DNA of 64,000 bases, taken from the NCBI GenBank assembly GCA_019916065.1, contig CM034236.1, positions 57,130,690 to 57,194,689 of the forward strand. The letters are read 5' to 3'. This stretch comes from Vitellaria paradoxa (taxonomy: Eukaryota; Streptophyta; Magnoliopsida; Ericales; Sapotaceae). Under the pieces are notes generated by a model that did not search any database, was not told the origin of the DNA, and saw nothing but the letters and a program-made list of their open reading frames with translations. This document shows, in pieces, positions 24,812 to 35,155 of the stretch; the stretch's first letter is position 1, and each line of letters starts with the position of its first letter. The position numbers and the translations under genes were made by a program.

Positions 24812-26088
24812 GTCTTGTGAACATGTATAGTCCAGCGTAGGTTTCCATATCGTAAGCTTGACTAGTCATTGTCACTGTTTCGGGGATGGGCGCATAAATG
24901 TGGAAGATTATGCATCTTCCCTCGGCTTGGCCTTAAGCAGAATAAGACAAGGGCTTTAAAAAAAAAATGAAGCTGTGTATGATCAAGGGGGGCCATAGCC
25001 CTCATGGTCTTAAAATCTCATCAGATGTTCGGTATTTTCAATTAAAAATTTTTAGACAGAGACGAAATGAGAGCTTCTGTGATACAGTGCTTGCAGTACT
25101 TTGAGCGAGATTAGTCAAGATAAATGACTTTGTTGAGTTGAATAGGTTCTAATTTAAGTACTAATCAACGGCCAAAAAAATCGCAACTTGCTTGTTTATG
25201 GGTGACAGTAAAAGTAACTCAATTTCCGTAAAGACTATCACTTGCATGCAATCACCAATCCAAATAGGATCAAATGGTCTTTTAGTATGACAACGCGGTT
25301 ACAATGGTGGGGTTGTTCTCACGTAAAAAGGCAGGGATTGGACCTGCAATCTCTAAATTAAATTTTTTGTTAAAATTTAAAATTATTTTATATCAAATCA
25401 CATATATTTTTTTAATTTATATTTCAATCAAATATTAAAAAAAAAAGTCAAATAACTTGACAACTACAAGTCTAGAATTTAACAGGGGTTTCAAAGTGTT
25501 CACATCATGATCAAAGAATGGCGACCCAGAAAGCACCACCCCATGCCAACATTATGTTTGTTCGTACGTAGAGAGAGAATTGTCGTATTTGCATTATTAG
25601 GTCAATGGCATGCAAGTTGAGTTGCGAAATTAGAAGTTGTCCCCGCAACGAGTGGGGTTAGAATTGAGGTTTTTGCTTCAATTAATGTTTTTGACAGAGA
25701 AATTGAACAGGAGTATCATTGTCCCAATGAACTCCGCGTTCACTGATTAGCGGGGTCCTAATTGTAAGTTTCCAACCATGAGTTCGGGGTCCGGCAGTGC
25801 ATAAATGCGTCGGTGCATGTCTGGTACATAAGAAGTGTATTTTTTTAAACTGGTCATTACAGGTAAGATCGAGTGTAATTTGTTGAAATTCATAGAACTT
25901 TTCGATAATTATATCTTGTTTCAAAATTAATGACTAAAAATCACACCGATCCTGCACCAGTGCTAAATGCACCGACTAGGCCCCGAATCCCCCAACCATA
26001 GTGCTTGTATACTGATAAAGTAGGGGTTGATTCTTCATTGTTTATCACAAACCGAATCATTATTGCTATATTGATCACATATAATTAA
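24812..26088. other. Intergenic spacer
   Basis: AT-rich sequence with scattered less AT-rich patches and no open frame of recognisable family. Confidence 0.35.
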
Positions 26089-26471
26089 GGGTTAGTTTGG
26101 TTTAAAAAAAAAAAAGCTATTCAACTTTTTTCATAACTTTTTTTTTTTTTTGTCTTAAATGAATTTTTTTCACCAAAATTTAATTTTTTTTAGAAAATAT
26201 AACTTTTTCACGTGTCAATGCATCTGTGAAAAAAAAATCAAAAAATTTTTGTTTGTTTAAGTAAAAACTATTTGTTTAATTAAAAAAGTTTTCTAGTTTT
26301 TTATTCAAATGGATGTAAATTTTTTTTTTTTTTTTTCTGAATGTGATCAACAAGCCTAAGAGTTATAACTTTAAAAAGAAATTCAAATTTTGGTAAAAAA
26401 AAAAAAAAATCATATCATATGAAAAAAAGCTACCAAAAAAGATAGAAGCTATTTTGAATCCAAACGAAGCC
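26089..26471. mobile_element. MITE family C, copy 1
   Basis: About 383 bp, beginning GGGTTAGTTTGG and ending CCAAACGAAGCC, with TAA on both sides (26086-26088 and 26472-26474). The interior has long A and T runs and the shared block GATCAACAAGCCTAAGAGTTA. A second copy in the same orientation is at 28291-28668. GTTTGG-type ends and a TAA duplication point to a PIF/Harbinger-type MITE. Confidence 0.7.
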
Positions 26472-27452
26472 TAAGAAATCCCATTTCTACCACCCCAGGT
26501 CCCCAGTATAGAGGTTGCTGCCGTCTCATAATCATCTCCTTTTGTTTAAATGCAAAAATTTTAACGTTAATTTTTTCTTTTTATCTTATATATTTTTATT
26601 ATTATTATTATTTTAGTTCTAGACATCTTACTCATATTTTTAAAAAAATATTTAAAATTAAGGAAAGCTATGTCGGCGTACAGAAGATTTGACTTATTTT
26701 CAAATAAGTAAATTTTCCTTTTTTTTTTATACGTACATAGAGTTTTATATTCCTAAGCTTTCTAAATAAAATAAAAAAATATCAAACAAAAAAATAAATT
26801 TTAATAAAAAAATAAGTCATAAAAAGACTTAAAAAATAAATTACCAAACTGAGCCAAAATATGTCTCAATACATAAAACTGAAATATATCTTAAATCTCT
26901 TCAAGGTTAACCCTAGTGAACAAAAATAAAACTATTTGGGTTGTTGTTGATGATGAAAAGGTTTATACCAATCTTAATAATGGCCCTAAATGCATAAAAA
27001 TAATATATATATATATATACATATATGATATATATATATATAGATATACTGATAAGAGTTAATGAGAGGGATGAAATGGTAAAACTTGGGGGATAGGGGT
27101 AAGGAAGAATCCAATGTGTATTGGGGAGACAGAAGATTGGCAGACAGTAGACATACACACATGGGCTTGGAAGGAATCCAATGTAGGAGAGATTCTAATT
27201 CTAATTGGAAATAATAATAATAATCTAAAAAAATATCCTAAAAAAAGCTCAGCTTTTGATCACACAATTAGGCCCTTTTTTTTCATCCTATCCTTTCCTT
27301 TCCTTTCCTTTTAAAAGCTAAAGGCCGACTCTAATTGGGGCCTTTTTAGAGGTTTCTACGCGGTTTTAGCTACCCACTCGGCCGCTGCCCGTTTACCTGA
27401 CCGGCCCAGCCCCTTCCACACCTTTGTGCTGCCCCCAACTGCCCGGCCAATC

Positions 27453-27507
27453 TTTGGCGGGAAACGGCCGCATTCTTTGAGGTCTCCTTAAACTTTTCGC
27501 GCCAAAA
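27453..27507. promoter_or_regulatory. Orphan E2F-type cluster
   Basis: TTTGGCGGGAAA (27453-27464) and TTTTCGCGCCAAAA (27494-27507) both match the plant E2F consensus. A CCAAT box (GGCCAATC) lies immediately upstream and a CGCCCGGGAAAA follows. The surroundings (27350-27560) are distinctly GC-rich. No credible gene starts nearby, and MITEs abut it on the right. Confidence 0.5.
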
Positions 27508-27558
27508 TGGAAATTGACAAAACCGCCCGGGAAAAGCGGAGGCCAGGGTGGGTATTTA

Positions 27559-27716
27559 GGACCAGTTTAGTTGGCCAAATTTTGATCTAAAAGTATAATA
27601 AAAATGAAAAGATGTGACATAAAGGTGATAAATGTTAAAATTTTATTGGAAGAAAAGTACAAAAAATAGTTAAAATTTAATAACTTTTGGTCAAGTTTGA
27701 TAGGCCAAACAGACAC
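27559..27716. mobile_element. Tourist-like MITE (family B), copy 2, inverted
   Basis: 158 bp, TTA on both sides (27556-27558 and 27717-27719). Its reverse complement matches 20848-21003 along its length, including the TACTTTTCTTCCAAT block and the GTTTGGCC-type end. It directly abuts family A copy 2. Confidence 0.85.
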
Positions 27717-27719
27717 TTA

Positions 27720-27886
27720 GTGTGTTTGGAGTTGTATAAAGATATATAAAATAAAATAAAATTATAAAACTAAATGTCTCATAATTCATATAATGAGTAA
27801 AAAATTTAATTTTTATAATTTTATAATTCGTATTTAAAAATATTTATAAAATTTTATTTTATTTTATTTTTTATAACTCTAAACGA
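27720..27886. mobile_element. MITE family A, copy 2
   Basis: Begins GTGTGTTTGGAGTTGTATAAA and ends TTATAACTCTAAACGAA. The interior matches the other family A copies. It starts right at the TTA duplication of the neighbouring Tourist-like element. Confidence 0.75.
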
Positions 27887-28290
27887 AAAAATTATTCTCA
27901 TCGGGCCGTCATCTTGAAATGACCAAAATGTACTCGTGGGATTTCTCAATCACGACAAAGATTCTGCTGGGAAATATCCTGGCCATTTATTATTTTCTTG
28001 CTTTTCGTGGTCGGAAAAAGACGTCCTCCGCCGGATTTTTTTGTCTTCTAATTTTTATTATTTTGGTTTTTGGACACATTTTTCTTGTATTCAACACCAG
28101 GGAATGCATGAATATTCGGGTTATATAAATAAATGATTGAAGTAAATTATTGAAAATAAAGTTTTGATTAAAGATTGCTCCGGGAGTTTTTTAGGAAAAA
28201 AAAAAATAAAAATTGCTCAACGTAAGTTTGAAAAATTCTCAACTTTATAATAATAATATTATATCAGAATTTCTTAATCAGAAAATTTAA

Positions 28291-28668
28291 GCTTCATTTG
28301 GCTACAAAAAAGATATTTTACTTTTTTTTTTTTTTTGCAACTTTTTCCTTTTATATGACTTTTTCTTATCAAAATTTTATTTTTTTTTAGAAATTATAAT
28401 TTTTAAATATGTTAATTGCATTTATAAATAAAATTCAAAAAAATTGCATTCATTTAGGTAAAACAAAAAAAAAATCATTGTTTTTTTAATTCAAATGAAT
28501 AGCTTTATTCAAGTGACCGTGAATTTTTTAATTTTTTTTATTAATATAATTAACAAGCCTAAAAATTAAAAGTTTTAAAAATAAAATTAATTTTTGATGA
28601 AAAAAATCATGTAAAATAAGAAGAATTAAAAAAATTAAAAATTAGTTTCTCCATTATCAAATCAAGCC
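28291..28668. mobile_element. MITE family C, copy 2
   Basis: Begins GCTTCATTTGGCTAC and ends TCAAGCC, with TAA on the left and TTAA on the right. It shares the interior layout of copy 1 (poly-T, TTATCAAAATTTTATTT-type block, AACAAGCCTAAAAATTA), with many substitutions. Confidence 0.65.
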
Positions 28669-28814
28669 TTAAGATAAGAATGATGTAATAATAATATTTA
28701 TTTAATAAAAGCATCCTTATCCTTTCTAAAATGATTGGCCAATAAGCTCTCATATCATTCCAATACTCTTTGATGTACAAATTTTCAATAGCACTGCTCA
28801 TCCTATCATTGCCG

Positions 28815-29245
28815 CAGTGTGAGGGTTGAAACCAACTGAGTATTATTTTAAAACTATTTAAGCTTACCGCGAATTTGATTTATTACCAAAAACAAGTTCG
28901 AATTAAATTCAATTTGTAAATCATTTAGAATTAAACTTGAGCATGAGTCTAAAAAATTTCTAAAAAATTTCAATTTGATATATTGTAAGTCGGTTCAATA
29001 AAATAATAAATATATATTTTATAATATTTTTATCATATTTTTAAAATATTTTATTTATTATATTTGCGACTAAGCCAGTGTCATTTTAGTTTAATGGAGC
29101 TAATCACAAGTATAATTTTTTTTTTATTAAATCGAGCCTAATCCTATATAAAAGTTCAAATTCAAATCTAGAAGAAATAGCTCGAACCAAGCCTGAATAA
29201 GTTAAAGTTCAGCTCGCCCGCCGCGACTCATTTTCACACCTAGTG
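28815..29245. mobile_element. Degenerate hAT-like non-autonomous element
   Basis: The left end GTGAGGGTTGAAACCAACTGAG and right end GACTCATTTTCACACCTAG are imperfect inverted repeats. The interior has TTCGAATTAAATTC and AGCTCGAACCAAGCC, typical of the same relic family as 20555-20772. Noncoding. Confidence 0.4.
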
Positions 29246-31716
29246 TACTACAACAACAACATAAGTCTTATTTCACTAAGTGAGGTCGGCTAAAATAGAG
29301 GTGAGGTCGGCTATTTCCACACCTAGTGTAAATAAAAAAAACAATAAAAATACAATTGCACTGTTATTGCAATATTGAAAATGAAGAAAATGTGAATGAA
29401 AAGAAAATTACTGCAAAGATGAAAAGAAAGTGAACAATTTTAAACTCAATGACCCAAAAAGGTTAATCTTTGAACATGGATTTGTGAAAGAAGAAAGAAG
29501 TGAAAGAGAAAATAAAACTATTAATTTATATTATTTTTTTTTTCTATTTAAACAACTAAAAGTTATTTTTTTTCCAAAAAAAAAAAATCTATTCGTTTTT
29601 AATCATTTTCTATTTCAACTAAAAAAATGAAATAAATTTAATTTTTTATTTTATTTTACTTTTCTCCATTTTTTTTTTCAAATTTCATTTCTCTCCGCAC
29701 AAATCTATAATAAAAAACTAAAGTAGAAAGGACCGTCACCCTTCTTACAATTGCAAATTGTAGGCCAGAACATAGAAATGGTTAAATGCCTTGAACCAAG
29801 ACACTACCAATCCAGATGAAGTTAAACCTCCCAGTGTCATCGACAGAATTAACTTGATCTTCGCGAGTTTGCACAACATTAACCCAGGAATGGGTCCTCA
29901 GTTGCAACTCCAAATTTGGTAACTTTTCTTTTGGTCAAACCGGGCGTCGCTGTCTCATGTTGCGCTTTGTATCGCAATGGGATTAATGATGGGTTAATAC
30001 TTGTTGTTTGGTGTTTATATTTAAGTGTTTACAAATTTAGTGAACAAGTATTTATAATTAAATATTTTAAATTTTGATAAATATTTTAAATAATTAATTC
30101 ATTTTAAAATTAAAATCAATTGTGTCAATATCGAGTTATCGTGCTAGTTGTGTTCCTGTAAAGTGTTTAATATTGCCATCTCTACAGTCAAAGAAAAAGA
30201 AAGAGAGGGGGAAAAAAAAGGACCAATCAGGTTAGTTCAATTTAATTTTGGTTCTCATATTTTTTGTTCTGTTCCAGTTTTAAAATTTCTCATTGATTCG
30301 GCTCTGTTGATGGTGAAGTATGGACAGGAGTGGTTGGGGACTATGATTTACAGCAGTTTGGTATTCAAGCATTAATGCATGGGCTTGTTTTGTGGGAGGG
30401 CTGGCTCAGTATATGGGCTGGCCCAAAGGCTTCCCGTAGTGGGTCATAGGCCCAGTAAAGAAAAACATACGCCGAGATGTTTAAATTTTTTATAAGGGCC
30501 CGAATTAAGATTTTTTCTCCCTTTCTTTTTTTTTTTTTTTCAATTAAGCAAGGGCCCAAATTAAGATGGGAAGTAGAGATCTGACATACGAGAGAAATGC
30601 AGTGACACTATTTGGGCTTGAAGTATGGCTGACGACCCAGAAGTAGGCAGTTTACGGCTAGGAATATCAACAGAAACTGAAAGAAGAAGAAAAGATTCAC
30701 CTTCCAAGAACAAGACTCCAAGAATGTGGCAAAATTATCAAAACTAGTCTTTCTAAAGATTTAGACCTGTCACAGAAAGTGAACAAGATCAGTTTGGACA
30801 GTTGGAATTTTCACGAAACCTGAACTTCACAAGAATTTCACTTCTGAAGAACGCAAGGCTCCCCCAACTAAGGACCCAATTCGATTTCCAAGAGTAAGAA
30901 GTCTTGACAATCAAGCAAAATCTGTTAATGCTTCTCATGTGTAGTTTTGGAGAAGTGAACTAAACTTCAACCTCTTCCAAATCGGTCCAGCAAACAGGAA
31001 CAAATGAAGCGACACCAAATTGCTTACATTTACCTTTAACTATGAGCTTTGTCTCTACAAGCAGAAAACTGCCGTCTTTAAGTAAACTGTTTGTTACCAT
31101 AAGAACTTCCAAGCAAGTAGCTGCTAATGGTAAAAAATTTGTGTTTTGCCTAAATTTTTGTATTCTGGTCCAAATTCTGAATGAGCAGGTAAGTGCATAA
31201 TAACCATTCTACCCTCTTGCAGGCCTATCAAGTTAAAAAAAGGGGAGGCTGACATTACTTTTAATATTAGCTTGGGGACTTGAGATCGAGAGCTGTTAGA
31301 TTAAAATTCTATCAAGTTTACTACAGGCACACAATTGTTTCCACCATCCAGTGAATGTAAGCATCTAAAATCTCCCAATGTCTACCTCCTGCTTCATTTT
31401 GGGGAAGCATCCAAACCCCCTAATCTTTTAGGCAGAAATGTGCCTTACAAATCATATCAAAGGAAAAGTACTCTTATTGAATTGGTGCTGTGTTTGTATA
31501 CATAAATGGAGTACTCAACATTGGCATGAACAATCTTATTGAATTGATGCAGTTTCAAAGGGCAGAGAAAATTTTCTTTCCATCCCACAATTTGATAGAA
31601 ACAATTGCAATTGAGCAGATAAAAAAGTACTAGGATATTTACCTTTTTTTTAACATTTTGGAATTGTTAATGAAATAAGCAACCCCTTGCCTGTTCTGCC
31701 ACTACCAAATTATCAA
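29246..31716. other. Spacer 3' of the F-box gene
   Basis: AT-rich to about 29700, then more balanced. The part next to 31716 is probably the 3' UTR of the F-box gene. A 48-codon coding-like frame lies at 29782-29925 on the minus strand. Nothing else is recognisable. Confidence 0.4.
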
Positions 31717-33123
31717 TCAAACGGCAACCTGAATAAACTTATTTGAAGCCCATTTCCTGGCAGCGTCAGAAAGCTTGTTTTCCTCTACCAAAATCTGTCT
31801 CAACCGTGGAGCATTCAGAACAAATAACTCAACAGCCTCTTCCCCAATCCCACAACAATGCATTATATCTACGCTCTCCAAATGCTTACAACTCTTGAAC
31901 ATGGTAACCATGGAAACTTTAGTCAATCCTTTACACCCCCTCAATTTCAATTCACTCAAATGGCTGCACGAAGCAAGCATTGACGTGAATTCTTTATCGA
32001 CCAACATTTCATTATAAGACAAGTCCAACTTCCTTAACCGTCTCAAATGTTGTCCCAAGGTGGTCAGCAACCCCGGTTCTCTTTCGACCACATCACAGTT
32101 TATCAAAGCCAATTCTTCAAGCCCATTATTCTCGGCTATCACTATAGTCTTAAGCCCTTCACCAGTAACAAGGCAACAACTTTGGAGTCTAAGACTCGAT
32201 AATCCCCCAAAATTCTCTGCCACAGCCATTAAGTGATTGTTGTCAAGGTCAAGAGGTAATCGCAAATCAAGATTTTGCAAATTACATCGGCTTTGAGTAA
32301 TGAATTGAAGCAAACCCTCTTTACTACCGCCATCATATACCAATAGAGACTTCAGAGATATACAATTTTCAGCCAATTTTAATAGCACCTCGTCAACTAT
32401 GGTCCTACAAGTCCTCAATTCCACTTCGTGGAGACCCTTTAAGCACTTGACGAACGATGAGAGTGATTTGTCATCGGCAACACCTTCGCAGCTCCGCAAT
32501 TGCAGTTTCTTAAGTTTTTTACAGCTCCTCCAGAGCCAATCAAGGCCATAATCATCGTGCCTAATGCCGGACAAACCAAGGCTCTCTAATTGCAATTCAG
32601 CATCGCTGTGTCGAAAATTGGAATTGAACTGGTTGGAGTCAAATTCTCCGGCGACAGTGCTGAAAATGACGGAGAGGTCCTTCAGAGAGCGGAGGAGGAC
32701 GAGCCAGTGGAAAGAGATAGGCCTAGAGAGGGCGATAGCGAGAGAGCTGAGGTGGGGGCATGAGGTAGAAAGAGAAAGCAGAGGGAAGAGAGAAACAGGA
32801 CCGGTCAAGAGCCGGAGGTGACGGAGCTGGGGGCAAGAACAGGCAGCAGAGAGAAGAAGGTGATCGGACAAGGCTGAGCAGTCAGCGCCGGAGACAGCAG
32901 TGGTGGTGAGCGAGAGGGAAGAGACGAAAGGGAAGTGAGAGAGGAAGGAGGAGAGGAGAGGAAGAGTACAATTGTGAGGGGAAAGACGGAGGGAGAGGCA
33001 AGTCTTGGAGGAGCGGTAGAGGCGGAGCCAGCGCCTGGAGACGAGGCAGACGGACGCGGAAGAAGGCGGCGGGAGGCGGTGGAAGATTTCTTGGAGAAGC
33101 TCGTCGCAGAGGATTGTGTCCAT
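31717..33123 (-). CDS. F-box/LRR (RNI-like) protein
   Basis: Intronless frame of 468 residues starting MDTILCDELLQEIFHRLPPP. Residues 1 to about 45 form an F-box (DELLQEIFHRLP, then VCLVSRRWLRLYRSS), which binds SKP1 in SCF ubiquitin ligases. From about residue 130 to the end there are leucine-rich repeats of the cysteine-containing type, with units such as LKKLQLRSCEGVAD, LSSLRLQSCCLVT, LSELKLRGCKGLT and LESVDIMHCCGIG. These would select the substrate, which is unknown. A 26-codon upstream extension lacks ATG and is mostly a translated GA-rich leader, so 33123 is the start. Arabidopsis At5g40470, between SMR6 and GP210, is an RNI-like protein and the likely counterpart. Confidence 0.92.
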   Translation of the reverse strand: MDTILCDELLQEIFHRLPPPSSASVCLVSRRWLRLYRSSKTCLSLRLSPHNCTLPLLSSFLSHFPFVSSLSLTTTAVSGADCSALSDHLLLSAACSCPQLRHLRLLTGPVSLFPLLSLSTSCPHLSSLAIALSRPISFHWLVLLRSLKDLSVIFSTVAGEFDSNQFNSNFRHSDAELQLESLGLSGIRHDDYGLDWLWRSCKKLKKLQLRSCEGVADDKSLSSFVKCLKGLHEVELRTCRTIVDEVLLKLAENCISLKSLLVYDGGSKEGLLQFITQSRCNLQNLDLRLPLDLDNNHLMAVAENFGGLSSLRLQSCCLVTGEGLKTIVIAENNGLEELALINCDVVEREPGLLTTLGQHLRRLRKLDLSYNEMLVDKEFTSMLASCSHLSELKLRGCKGLTKVSMVTMFKSCKHLESVDIMHCCGIGEEAVELFVLNAPRLRQILVEENKLSDAARKWASNKFIQVAV

Positions 33124-33514
33124 CTCTCTCTCTCTCTGTCTCTCCCTCTCTAAGCCCTTGACCCGGTTTTCTTCGCGATATCGGGGCGTTTGGCAACGCA
33201 ATTACTTGCCTAAAAAAAAAAGGTACTAATTTTTTACTTTGAAGCGTTTGACTAACTATTAATTTTTCTCATTTTTTTTTATCTGTTTCATTAATTTTTT
33301 CATTCAAAATTATTTAAAAATCGTTGAAAATTATTAAAAATTACAAAAATTTACTAAAATTTACTAAAATTTATTAAAAAAAGTTATCAAATATATAAAA
33401 GTTATAAAAAATTATTTCAATTTATTAAAATTTATTACTTATTTTATTAAATATATTAAAAATTACAATTAATAATTTTTACTAAAAACTACCAAAAATT
33501 ATTAATAATTACAC

Positions 33515-34651
33515 TAGGGGTGGCAAAATTGACCCAAACCCATCAACCCACCCAATTAAACCCATAATAAATGGGTTTGGGTCCTATTATTTTACTAATT
33601 GAGTTATAATTGGGTAACTTATAAAATACCCATTTATAAACGGGTGCAAATGGGTTGTGAAACGGGACCCGTTAAAACACCCATTTAAGTTAAAAAATTA
33701 GTTTAACCCCTCTCTCTCTTTACATTGTTCTCTCTCTCTTTAGCAATATCTACAATAAATATATAATATATACATTACATATATATGATACGTGTATATA
33801 TATATATTCAACGTATATAATAAATGTATAATATATACATTATATATAATTTATTTATTCTTCTATTCTCTGTTCCTATTCTCCTCCATACTCAATACAA
33901 ATAACATGTGCGCGTACACACACGCGCCCACACACGCACACACGCCTACACACACATGCGCGCACACACACACAAACACGCGCGCACACACACACCTACA
34001 CACGCGCACACGCGTGCACACATATACACGCGCACGCGCGCACACATACATACATGGCTACGCGCGCGCATGCGCACATGCATACATACCTACATGTGCG
34101 CGCTCGCGCACATACATGCATACATGCCTACATACGCGAGCGCGCACACACACACGAGCTCGTGCGCGCACACGTACACACACGAACACCTGCACACATG
34201 CACACACACATGCACACGCGCACGCACACACATACGCACACACCCCCCACACGCATACGTGCGCGCGTGCGCATAGAGAGAGAGAGAGTTGTTGATTTAA
34301 AATTAAACAAAAAATAAATCGGTCCATACAAATTCGAAATTAACTGAAAAATGTAAATATAATATATAATATTATATAATATGTATAATATTATATTAAT
34401 TAAAATAAATAATGATGTGTTTATATATATATACACATTAATTGAAATAAATTTTTAATTTTTTTAAAAAAGTAAGTTGAGTCATAAGTAAATGGGTTGG
34501 ATATGGGTTCATAGGTTTGATATAACCCATATTCAACCCGCCCATATTTAACCCGCCTTTTAAATGGGTGAATTTGGGTTACACCCATTTAATCTCCAAT
34601 CCGTTTAAACACATCACTAACCCGCCTAACCCGCCCATTTTGCCACCCCTA
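33515..34651. mobile_element. Non-autonomous hAT element with 8-bp target duplication
   Basis: 1137 bp bounded by inverted ends TAGGGGTGGCAAAAT and ATTTTGCCACCCCTA, flanked by the exact 8-bp direct repeat AATTACAC (33507-33514 and 34652-34659). The TAGGGGTGGCAAA end and 8-bp duplication are diagnostic of hAT transposons. The subterminal parts are inverted too (AAATGGGTTTGGGT-type against CCCATTTAATC-type). No transposase is encoded; the middle holds AT-rich DNA and the alternating tract at 33908-34275. Confidence 0.95.
33908..34275. repeat. Alternating purine/pyrimidine tract (CA/CG/TA) inside the hAT element
   Basis: About 370 bp of nearly uninterrupted CACACG, GCGCAC and ACATAC steps, then (GA)n. 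Such alternation favours Z-DNA. The His/Thr/Ala-rich and Cys/Val-rich open frames on both strands are artefacts of the repeat. Confidence 0.9.
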
Positions 34652-34826
34652 AATTACACCCCCGAACGCCCCCCGGGCCTCGTTCCCTGTTGTCTACCCT
34701 TTCTCACCTACCAAATTCATACCCACGCCCGCCCGCCCTCCCCGCAAGTGATGTCTTCCCTTCTTTTCTGGTCGGTGCCAGTGGCGGTCTAGTTGTCACA
34801 CGAGAGAACAGGGAACATATATTTAT

Positions 34827-34969
34827 TGCGTTTAGAGTTAAATAAAATAATATAAAATTTTATAAATTTTTATAAATACAAATTATAAAGTAATAAAATT
34901 TAAATTTTTTATTCACTGTATAAAACATGAGATATTAACTTTTATAATTTTATACAACTCTAAACACAT
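34827..34969. mobile_element. MITE family A, copy 3
   Basis: Begins TTGCGTTTAGAGTTAAATAAAAT and ends TACAACTCTAAACACATC. The interior ATAAATACAAATTATAAAG matches the other copies. It lies between the hAT element and the ABCB26-like gene. Confidence 0.75.
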
Positions 34970-35011
34970 CTGATGTACTCTTTGAACACGCATCATGGAT
35001 TCTTGCATAGA

Positions 35012-35155
35012 TATTTGGAGTTGTATAAAATTATTTAAAATTGTAAAAGTTAGTGTCTCGTATTTAGTGTAGTAAGTGAAAAATTTAAATTTATTATCTC
35101 GTAATTCATGTTGTAGAGATTTGTACAGTTTTGTAGTGTTTTATTTTAATTTCAA
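35012..35155. mobile_element. MITE family A, copy 4
   Basis: Begins ATTTGGAGTTGTATAAAATT and ends TTTTATTTTAATTTCAAACT. It includes the CTCGTAATTC block and is in opposite orientation to copy 3, only about 40 bp away. Confidence 0.65.

Noticed and set aside
33792..34436. His/Thr/Ala-rich and Cys/Val-rich frames on both strands
   Set aside because: Translations of the alternating CA/CG repeat inside the hAT element.
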